NCBI GenBank assembly: GCA_008933735.1
Contig: WBUL01000010.1
Location: 62,001 to 126,000 of the forward strand
Source of the DNA: Anaerolineae bacterium
Lineage (GTDB): Bacteria; Chloroflexota; Anaerolineae; Aggregatilineales; J027
Length of the DNA: 64,000 nt
Reading direction: 5' to 3'
Shown piece after piece: positions 56,785-64,000 of the stretch. The translations under genes and the position numbers were made by a program. Numbering within the stretch: the stretch's first letter is position 1; the number at the start of each line of letters is the position of its first letter. The notes beneath the pieces were generated by a model. It saw only the letters and a list, made by a program, of their open reading frames with translations, was not told where the DNA came from and searched no databases.

Positions 56785-59172
56785 TTAATTCCGCAAAGGT
56801 TTACCCGTTTCTAACATATGGGTGATCCGTGCCATTGTCTTCTCGTTTTTTACGAGATCAAGGAACGATTCGCGTTCCAGGTCAAGGATATATTGTTCAG
56901 ATACCCACTGTGGGCCGCTGACATCGCCGCCAGTCAGAACATAGGCCAGGTGCCGACCGATTTCCATATCGTAATCTGTAGCATAGCCGCTTTCCCGAAG
57001 CTGCCACACCCCCAGATTCAGCACTGCCAGCACATCACGCCCTGCGGCATAAATCGGACTGGGTTCAGGAGCGGGGGCGCCGCCTTCGACCAGGGCCAGC
57101 ACTTCTTTTTTGGCTTCCGCCAGCAGGTGATCACGGTTGAGCACAATCCGGTCATTTTTCGTCAAAAAGCCCATGTCACGCGCTTCCATCGCGCTCATAG
57201 ACACCTTCGCCAGCCCAATCTGCTCAAACACCTTCTGGAGATGCGGCAGCACACTGGAATTTTCTGAACTAACCATGACCGGATTCACGATCCGGCGGAG
57301 GAGTTCCTTACATCCTGACCATGCCGGAATCAGGCCAACACCAAATTCCACCAACCCGATGTAACTTTCCGCATGGGCAACGGCCCGCCATCCGGACATG
57401 ACCATTTCTGCCCCACCTCCGAGGCAGCGGCCAAAGGGCGCAGTCACGACCGGTTTTTTGGCATACCGCAGCGCCTGTGAAAGCGTCTGCCCCATGCGGA
57501 TAATCTCATCAACCTGATCCATCGCACCCTGTGAGGCTGCCATCACCAGCAGCATGATGTTCGCCCCAACCGAGAAGTTTTCCCCGTCGTTGCCGATCAC
57601 TAACCCATCAAAATCGCTGTCCAGCCGCTCCAGGGCTTTAAAACCCATTTTGATGATGTCATCATCCAGGGCATTCATTTTGGTGTGGAATTCCAGAAGG
57701 GCGACTCCATCACCCAGGTCGATCAGACTCGCGCCCATGTTACGATCAACGACTTTGCTGCTGTCATTTTTCAGGTGGGCAATAACAATATGATGAGGGT
57801 CTTTTTGCAGGGAAACGTAGCGGTTCACACGTGGGTCATAAAAACCAACCTGCACACCGTATTGGTCATACTGGTAGAAGGTCGGATGCCCGCCAGCGAG
57901 CATAGCTCTGACCCACGGCGCAACTTTGTACCCGTCTTTTTCCATGCGGATGACGGTATCTTCCACACCGATTGCGTCCCAGATTTCAAACGGGCCCAAC
58001 TCGTGCCCAAAACCCCATTTATTGGCGTTGTCGATGCTCACCAGATCATCGGTAATTTCGCCCATTTTCTGCGAGGCATAAGCCAGAAAACCCGCGTGCA
58101 GGTGCCATAGATATTCGGCTGCGCGGTCAGATTCGTTAATCAGGGCTTTGATACGTTCGCCAACATTTTCTATTTTGCGGTGTTTGCCAACACTCTCAAA
58201 GCGAACTTTATCGGGCGCTTTGTACTCCAAATCCTTCAAACCAAGATGCCAGAACTCTTTTTCCCCGCTTGTGCCTTTCACCGTCTTAAAAAAACCCTGT
58301 CCGGTTTTGCTGCCGAGAAAATTATTCTGCATCAAAAAGCTGAACACTTTTTGCGTGCCCTCGTGCTTTAACACTTCGCGCCATTCATCATCCGGAATCG
58401 CGTCATAGAGATTTTCAGCGACGTGATGGGCAATATCCACACCGACCACATCATTCAGCCGGAAGGTTGCACTTTTGGGGTGACCGATCAGCGGCCCCGT
58501 GATGGCATCGACTTCTTCCACCGTAAAATCATGGTCGATGGCATAATTGATCGCCAGCATCCCCACGATGCTCATAAAACGGTTGCCGATGAAATTAGGA
58601 GTATCTTTAGCCAGAACGGTGCCTTTTCCCAGCACACGTGAGCCGTAATCCATAAAAAAGTCTATTAAGGCCGGGTCAGTCTTTTTATGGGGAATAATTT
58701 CCAACAGCTTGAGATAACGCGGCGGGTTAAAAAAGTGTGTTCCCAGAAAATGACGCTGAAATTCTTCGCTTCGGCCTTCCGCAATCGCATTAATGCTTAA
58801 GCCGGATGTATTTGTGGTAATAATCGTATACGGCTGGCGGATTTTTTCCAGTTTTTCCATTAACTGCTGCTTTATATCCAGCCGTTCAACCACTACTTCG
58901 ACAATCCAATCGCAGTCTGCCAGCAAATGCAGATCATCTTCCAGATTGCCAATGGTAAAGAGACTCAGATCAGCCTCCTCAAAGAGCTGCGCCGGTTTGG
59001 ATTTTTGCAGGCGCTTCAGGCCTGCTTCAACGATGCTGTTGCGATTCTTGTCGCCGGGAATATCCAGCATCACCACAGGAACACCAATGCCAGCCAGCAG
59101 AGCCCCTATGCCGCTGCCCATCGTTCCCGAACCGATGATCCCAACTTTATTAATCTTGTAGCTCATTCGCAC
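56785..59172 (-). CDS. 3-hydroxyacyl-CoA dehydrogenase / enoyl-CoA hydratase (FadB/FadJ-like)
   Basis: NKVGIIGSGTMGSGIGALLAGIGVPVVMLDI...TNTSGLSINAIAEGR...HFFNPPRYLKLLEIIPHKKTDPAL; hydratase-like ...RCLGGGAEMVMSGWRAVAHAESYIGLVEFGVGLIPAWSG. Start 59172 or 59166. Confidence 0.94.
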   Translation of the reverse strand: MRMSYKINKVGIIGSGTMGSGIGALLAGIGVPVVMLDIPGDKNRNSIVEAGLKRLQKSKPAQLFEEADLSLFTIGNLEDDLHLLADCDWIVEVVVERLDIKQQLMEKLEKIRQPYTIITTNTSGLSINAIAEGRSEEFQRHFLGTHFFNPPRYLKLLEIIPHKKTDPALIDFFMDYGSRVLGKGTVLAKDTPNFIGNRFMSIVGMLAINYAIDHDFTVEEVDAITGPLIGHPKSATFRLNDVVGVDIAHHVAENLYDAIPDDEWREVLKHEGTQKVFSFLMQNNFLGSKTGQGFFKTVKGTSGEKEFWHLGLKDLEYKAPDKVRFESVGKHRKIENVGERIKALINESDRAAEYLWHLHAGFLAYASQKMGEITDDLVSIDNANKWGFGHELGPFEIWDAIGVEDTVIRMEKDGYKVAPWVRAMLAGGHPTFYQYDQYGVQVGFYDPRVNRYVSLQKDPHHIVIAHLKNDSSKVVDRNMGASLIDLGDGVALLEFHTKMNALDDDIIKMGFKALERLDSDFDGLVIGNDGENFSVGANIMLLVMAASQGAMDQVDEIIRMGQTLSQALRYAKKPVVTAPFGRCLGGGAEMVMSGWRAVAHAESYIGLVEFGVGLIPAWSGCKELLRRIVNPVMVSSENSSVLPHLQKVFEQIGLAKVSMSAMEARDMGFLTKNDRIVLNRDHLLAEAKKEVLALVEGGAPAPEPSPIYAAGRDVLAVLNLGVWQLRESGYATDYDMEIGRHLAYVLTGGDVSGPQWVSEQYILDLERESFLDLVKNEKTMARITHMLETGKPLRN

Positions 59173-59785
59173 TCCCTTTCAAAGCACTAATAAACCATGC
59201 TGCCATCTGGTCTGCAATATCTTGGCCCGACAGGGCTCCATCGGGGCGATACCATACTCCGACCCAGTTTTGCGCCCCCAGAATCATGCGGACAAATAGC
59301 TTCACATCCACCGGGCAAAAAACGCCTTTGTCGATTCCCTCCTGAATAATCTTGCGGAAGTCCTTTTCAAACCGGTCCCGACGGGCAGTGTAGGCTTCCT
59401 TCACTTCAGGAATATCCAGCATAGTACGAATTTCAAATACCATCGCCGCCGCAATGGCGATATTGCCTGTCAGGCTGGTAATGTGCAGAGCCACCACCTG
59501 ACGCAGTTTTTCTTCCGGGGATAAACCCGAAGCAATAACCTCTTCAACCTGTGCGGCAACGGCATCCACCCCCTCGTTTAATACGGCCAGCAGAATTTCC
59601 TGTTTGCCATACGGAAAATGATGGTACAGACTGCCCGCCGTCAAATTCACTTCCGCCGCGATGTCCTCCATTTTGGCACGGTGGTAACCTTTCTCGTGGA
59701 AAACGGACGCAGCAGCAATTAAAATATCTTCACGGGAGACCGTTTGTTCAGCAGGTTTTCGGGCCACTTTTTTGCACTCAAACAC
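59150..59785 (-). CDS. TetR-family transcriptional regulator
   Basis: SREDILIAAASVFHEKGYHRAKMEDIAAEVNLTAGSLYHHFPYGKQEILLAVL; GTG start; 3' end overlaps the fadB-like gene. Confidence 0.93.
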   Translation of the reverse strand: MFECKKVARKPAEQTVSREDILIAAASVFHEKGYHRAKMEDIAAEVNLTAGSLYHHFPYGKQEILLAVLNEGVDAVAAQVEEVIASGLSPEEKLRQVVALHITSLTGNIAIAAAMVFEIRTMLDIPEVKEAYTARRDRFEKDFRKIIQEGIDKGVFCPVDVKLFVRMILGAQNWVGVWYRPDGALSGQDIADQMAAWFISALKGSANELQD

Positions 59786-59788
59786 TGG

Positions 59789-59810
59789 TAATCAAATAGG
59801 TATTTGATTA
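59789..59810. promoter_or_regulatory. Perfect 22-bp palindrome, candidate TetR operator
   Basis: TAATCAAATA-GG-TATTTGATTA immediately upstream of the tetR start. Confidence 0.75.
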
Positions 59811-59926
59811 TAGAATCTCCCTCTTCTTTGTCAAATTTAACCTATCCTTAAAACTTTCTATCGAAACGAAATTCTAACCTCAAAGTACAGCATTATCCGA
59901 TATACTGTGTCACAATCAAGAAGATA

Positions 59927-59950
59927 ATACCCCCAGATATGGGAGGGTAT
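59927..59950. promoter_or_regulatory. Candidate NrdR box 1
   Basis: ATACCCCCAGATATGGGAGGGTAT imperfect dyad with core CCAGATATGGG at 59933-59943. Confidence 0.55.
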
Positions 59951-59961
59951 AACATAAGAAG

Positions 59962-59977
59962 CCACCAGATATGGGGG
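59962..59977. promoter_or_regulatory. Candidate NrdR box 2
   Basis: CCACCAGATATGGGGG; identical core CCAGATATGGG at 59965-59975, 32 bp from copy 1. Confidence 0.55.
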
Positions 59978-60081
59978 TTCCTGTGTCAAATTTCACTAGT
60001 TTGACGCAATTGGAGAAGTATAAGGATTTTCGTTTAAGGACATTTGTTCCATTCGTATAGTAGTGGAAAAGAAAAACACCA

Positions 60082-60576
60082 ATGAAATGTCCGCACTGCG
60101 GCGCAGTAGGTGAATCCTACGTTATCGATACAGCCCCGGACGCTCAGGGAGGCACGCGGCGGCGACGCGAATGTCACTGCTGCGGCAAGCGTTTTAATAC
60201 GGTTGAACGCCCAATTGTAGTGACTCCATTAGTGGTCAAAAGCAACGGCGAACGTGAGGAATTTGACCGGGACAAAGTCATTCGGGGAATCCGCCTGGCC
60301 TGTGCCAAGCGCCCTGTTTCTTCGGCAGAAATTAACCGCCTGGTTGAGCGCATCGAAACCCAGGTTCGTGCACTGGGTCAGGATGAGGTTCCAAGCCGCG
60401 TAGTTGGAGACATGGTCGTACAGGGTATTAAGGAACTTGACCCGATCGCGTACATCCGGTATGCCATCGTTTACCTCGGCCTGGACAATCTTGAAAGTGT
60501 CCGGGCAGAAACAGACAAGCTGCTTCACGAGCAGCAGCAGCAGCGCGAACAGCGCAACACTGCCGTCGAACCATAA
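60082..60576 (+). CDS. nrdR: Transcriptional repressor NrdR
   Basis: MKCPHCGAVGESYVIDTAPDAQGGTRRRRECHCCGKRFNTVERP...ATP-cone region. Confidence 0.96.
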   Translation: MKCPHCGAVGESYVIDTAPDAQGGTRRRRECHCCGKRFNTVERPIVVTPLVVKSNGEREEFDRDKVIRGIRLACAKRPVSSAEINRLVERIETQVRALGQDEVPSRVVGDMVVQGIKELDPIAYIRYAIVYLGLDNLESVRAETDKLLHEQQQQREQRNTAVEP

Positions 60577-60656
60577 CGGCACATCTCTAAGCGAATAAAT
60601 TGATCTCCCCTGAGTGCAAGGTCTCAGAGGGTATGTTTAGTGTTCACAATTTTACA

Positions 60657-63600
60657 ATGAGCAAAGGACGCATAATGGTCGCAACGGTGAATGAAAATAA
60701 GGAGTTCAAAAAAGTCCCCCTGCCCCAGGACTTGCAGCGCGAAATCGCACTTACAGACAACGCCCGCACGGTGCTGAGAAAACGCTACATCCGCAAAAAT
60801 GAGGATGGGTCGCCCGCAGAAACCGAAGAGGAGATGTTCTGGCGTGTCGCCTATCACATCGCACTGGCGGATAAAGAACTCGGCAACACCGATGAAGTTG
60901 TCGAACATTGGGCGCGGAAATACTATGATTTGCTGACGACGCTCCGCTTTTTCCCCAACAGCCCTACGTTTACGGGCGCGGGGACGCCGTTGGGCCAGCT
61001 AGCCGCATGTTTTGTGCTCCCAATAGAAGACGACATGGGGCGCGACCAGGACGGAATTTTCCAGACACTTCGTAATGCCGCACTGATTCAGCAAACAGGA
61101 GGTGGCAACGGCTTTGCCTTCAGCCGTCTGCGACCACGTGGCGCGATTGTGAAGTCATCAAACGGGGCAGCAACTGGGCCGGTAGGCTTCCTCCGCGTTT
61201 ACGACCAGGCATTTGGTGAGATCGCGCAGGGAGGAAGCCGACGGGGGGCGAATATGGCTGTACTCCGTGTGGATCATCCAGACATTCGGGATTTTATCAA
61301 GTGCAAAGCGGTGGAAGGCGCCATTGAAAACTTCAATATCAGCGTCGGCATCACGGACGCTTTCATGAAAGCCGTTGAGGAAGATACCACCTACGATCTC
61401 ATCAACCCACAAGATGGCTCTGTCTGGGAAACCGTTCGAGCCCGCGAAATTTTCGATATGATTGTCGAATATGCTCACCACAACGGCGAACCCGGTGTTC
61501 TGTTCCTTGATACGGCGAACAAAGAAAACCCTGTCCCTCATTTGTATGAACTCGAAAGCACAAACCCCTGTGTAACAGGGGATACACTTGTTGCCACCCC
61601 CTCAGGCTGGAAACGAGCCGACTCCTTTACAGAAGGCGACGAAATTTGCACTGTTTTAGGGGTAGGCAAGGTCAATACGATTGAAGTTCATGAAGCTGTG
61701 CCAGTCTATGACGTGTCTTTGTCTGATGGTGGCAAAATTCGGGTGACAGCCGCTCACCAATTTCACGTGAGGAATTCCCGTACCCAGTTTTTTGAACCCC
61801 GTCGTCTGGATGAAATTCAACAAGGGGATTGGGTACGGGTTTTTGAAACCGCCATGCCTAACAACGCGGTATTACAGGGCAATGTAGAGTTACCGGATCG
61901 TGATTACGGCTTTCTGGTAGGGGTACTCATTGGAGATGGATGTTATACGCCGCGTGCATTATCCAAAAATGGGGTTCGCCTCAGCACGCACGCCGATGAA
62001 GAAGCATGGAATAAAATCCTTGAACAGGCATTCACGAAAATTGGGATGCATGAATTTTATACCTATGTAAATAAAGGCAGCCGCACAATGATGATCGACC
62101 CCAAACCGGGTCGTGTTATTGCTGCCTGGGTGCGCTCCTTACCTCTTGAGCCTGCAAGAGGCCCTGAAAAAACCATTCCTGAGTGTTACCTTAATAGCAA
62201 CCGTGAATTCCTAACAGGTTTGATTGATGGTTTGTTTAGCACAGACGGAAGTATTGATCTGTCATCTGATCATCCTCTGATCCGTTTTCATACATCCAGC
62301 GAGAATCTTGCAGCACAAATCCGACGCATCCTGTTGATGTTTGGTATTCACGGACGGATTCATAAATCCGTTCGTGCAAGACACACGATTAATGGCCGTA
62401 TCATCCGTTATGACCGACCCAAATATGATGTCATTATCGCCGGCGACAGTTTTGGTCGTTTCTTCCGCCAAATCCGGCTCAGCCACCCTCAAAAACAGTA
62501 TCGGCTGGAAGAAGCAGCCTTGCGGTGTAATTTTACAGGCGGGAACTGGGCTGCTCAGGTCACAAAAATTGAGCCAGCAGGAATCGCAAAAGTATATGAC
62601 CTCTACGAGCCACGAAGCGACACATGGATTACCGATGGATATGTAAGCGTAGGATGTGGTGAACAGTTTCTAGGGCCTTATGAAAACTGCTGTCTTGGCA
62701 GTGTGAATCTGGCGCAACACTACACCGACGATGGGCATGTAGACTGGGAAAAACTGCGCGAAACGGTCGAACTTTCGACCCGATTCCTAGACCATGTAGT
62801 AACGGCCAATTCCTATGTGCCCGCCGTGCCTCAGTTGAAAGAAGCGGCTGACCGTGTACGCCGTATCGGACTGGGCATCATGGGGCTGGGCGATTTGATG
62901 TACGCGGTAGGTGTACGCTACGGCTCAAAGCAAGGACAGGAATTTGCCAGCCAGGTGATGGAATTTGTACGCTACCACAGCATGAAAACCAGCATTGCAC
63001 TGGCCAAGGAATACGGCCCCTTCCCCGCCATTGAAGGCAGTCGTTACGATACAAAAGACCTGAAATGGACGGTCCCGCAGCCCCTGGTTCCTCATGTCAC
63101 TGACTGGGAACGCCCGAAGCTGGACTGGAAAAAAATCGAGCGCGATCTTAAGAAACATGGCATTCGCAACGGCGCACAGACAACCGTCGCGCCAACGGGC
63201 ACAATCTCTACTGTCAGCGGATGCGAAGGCTACGGATGCGAGCCTGTGTTTGCGCTGGCCTATATCCGCTACATGGTAAACAACGCAGGGAACAGTGACG
63301 ACCGCATCCCGCTGCAATATACCAGCCCGCTGTTTGAAAAAGCGCTGCGGCAGGCAAATCTCTCTGAGGAAGAAATCAAAGCAATTGTAGCAAAGGTCAA
63401 TCTCAGCGGTACCTGCCAGGATATTCCCGATGTGCCGGAAGACATCCGCAATACCTTTGTTGTGGCAAACGACATCACCGCTGAAGAGCACATCTGGATG
63501 CAGGCAGCTATGCAAGCGTGGGTTGACAATGCCATTTCAAAAACCTGTAACTTTCCATCAACTGCCTCCGAGGAGGATGTTGCAAAAGCTTACTTACTCG

Positions 63601-64000
63601 GCTGGAAGTTAGGCTGCAAGGGGTTGACCGTTTATGTCACAGGAAGCCGTGAGAAAGTCGTGCTGGAAACCAAAGAAACTCTGGACAAAAAGCAGCAAAA
63701 AGAGCAGGGGCAGATTCTTACCGAACAGCCTAAACTGGAACAGACACGGATGTTCAATGAGGATAAAAAACCCCGCCCACGCCATCTGATCGGGAAAACC
63801 TATCGGGTAGAAACCCCCGCCGGCACTACTTATGTCACCATCAACGAAAATGGCTCAGGCCCGGGTCATCCTTTTGAGGTTTTCATTCACACGGGCAAAG
63901 TCGGCTCCGAAGTTATGGCAATTGCCGAGGCGACAGGGCGCCTGGTGTCCTATCTGCTGCGCCTGGTGTCGCCAGTTAGCCCAAACAAGCGCCTGCAAGA
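60657..64000 (+). CDS. nrdJ: Class II (adenosylcobalamin-dependent) ribonucleotide reductase with in-frame intein, partial at right edge
   Basis: Manual translation [51 protein letters not shown]...[23 protein letters not shown]...[17 protein letters not shown]...ESTNP[intein][23 protein letters not shown]...[24 protein letters not shown]... Open to window end, so absent from the ORF track. Confidence 0.95.
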   Translation, partial: MSKGRIMVATVNENKEFKKVPLPQDLQREIALTDNARTVLRKRYIRKNEDGSPAETEEEMFWRVAYHIALADKELGNTDEVVEHWARKYYDLLTTLRFFPNSPTFTGAGTPLGQLAACFVLPIEDDMGRDQDGIFQTLRNAALIQQTGGGNGFAFSRLRPRGAIVKSSNGAATGPVGFLRVYDQAFGEIAQGGSRRGANMAVLRVDHPDIRDFIKCKAVEGAIENFNISVGITDAFMKAVEEDTTYDLINPQDGSVWETVRAREIFDMIVEYAHHNGEPGVLFLDTANKENPVPHLYELESTNPCVTGDTLVATPSGWKRADSFTEGDEICTVLGVGKVNTIEVHEAVPVYDVSLSDGGKIRVTAAHQFHVRNSRTQFFEPRRLDEIQQGDWVRVFETAMPNNAVLQGNVELPDRDYGFLVGVLIGDGCYTPRALSKNGVRLSTHADEEAWNKILEQAFTKIGMHEFYTYVNKGSRTMMIDPKPGRVIAAWVRSLPLEPARGPEKTIPECYLNSNREFLTGLIDGLFSTDGSIDLSSDHPLIRFHTSSENLAAQIRRILLMFGIHGRIHKSVRARHTINGRIIRYDRPKYDVIIAGDSFGRFFRQIRLSHPQKQYRLEEAALRCNFTGGNWAAQVTKIEPAGIAKVYDLYEPRSDTWITDGYVSVGCGEQFLGPYENCCLGSVNLAQHYTDDGHVDWEKLRETVELSTRFLDHVVTANSYVPAVPQLKEAADRVRRIGLGIMGLGDLMYAVGVRYGSKQGQEFASQVMEFVRYHSMKTSIALAKEYGPFPAIEGSRYDTKDLKWTVPQPLVPHVTDWERPKLDWKKIERDLKKHGIRNGAQTTVAPTGTISTVSGCEGYGCEPVFALAYIRYMVNNAGNSDDRIPLQYTSPLFEKALRQANLSEEEIKAIVAKVNLSGTCQDIPDVPEDIRNTFVVANDITAEEHIWMQAAMQAWVDNAISKTCNFPSTASEEDVAKAYLLGWKLGCKGLTVYVTGSREKVVLETKETLDKKQQKEQGQILTEQPKLEQTRMFNEDKKPRPRHLIGKTYRVETPAGTTYVTINENGSGPGHPFEVFIHTGKVGSEVMAIAEATGRLVSYLLRLVSPVSPNKRLQ
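61569..62654 (+). mobile_element. LAGLIDADG-type intein in nrdJ (362 aa)
   Basis: Block [21 protein letters not shown]; block [10 protein letters not shown] (TxxH); LAGLIDADG-like [10 protein letters not shown] (61911) and [15 protein letters not shown]; block [22 protein letters not shown]; flanking exteins rejoin to the canonical [21 protein letters not shown]. Confidence 0.93.

Noticed and set aside
60001-60024. TTGACG...TATAAG as a sigma70 promoter for nrdR
   Set aside because: The spacer is only 12 bp, too short for a standard promoter.
61158-63515. Minus-strand ORFs inside nrdJ (127, 76, 196 aa) and the plus ORF 62341..62646
   Set aside because: Shadows of the nrdJ/intein reading frame.
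1-64000. CRISPR arrays, tRNA/rRNA genes, IS elements, cobalamin riboswitch
   Set aside because: Looked for by eye; found no regularly spaced repeats, no cloverleaf-type sequences, no transposase motifs and no convincing B12-box upstream of nrdJ. A tRNAscan/Infernal run would be decisive.

Overview
This 64 kb window has no rRNA, tRNA, CRISPR array or transposase that I could recognise. It looks like a chromosomal segment of a Chloroflexota-like bacterium; that assignment is an inference from gene content and Pro/Thr-rich linkers and was not tested. Housekeeping genes recognised: purA, purB, prmA, map, rpmJ (missing from the ORF track because it is short), a ybaK-type gene, pfkA, a DhnA-type aldolase, thiolase, a fadB-like gene, nrdR, and a class II ribonucleotide reductase (nrdJ) that runs off the right edge. 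Accessory content includes three tandem GT-C glycosyltransferase paralogues with a YbhN/AglD-like protein, two Ser/Thr kinases (one fused to a STAND NTPase and 14 WD40 repeats), an FHA protein, a 1630-aa STAND/TPR protein, and several TPR-TM proteins. Main points for follow-up: (1) nrdJ carries a 362-aa LAGLIDADG intein immediately before the catalytic-loop Cys (NP|CGEQ), and its C-terminus is ...DGYVSVG|C, so it lacks the terminal Asn and penultimate His; (2) a single ORF fuses family I pyrophosphatase to a RidA-like domain; (3) a hybrid histidine kinase has an N-terminal receiver with the phospho-acceptor Asp replaced by Asn; (4) a perfect 22-bp palindrome lies in front of a TetR/fadB-like operon, and paired NrdR-box-like dyads 32 bp apart precede nrdR/nrdJ; (5) a secreted SH3/FecR/(Gly-Asn)n protein, an FHA protein and a kinase-STAND-WD40 protein form a putative signalling module.
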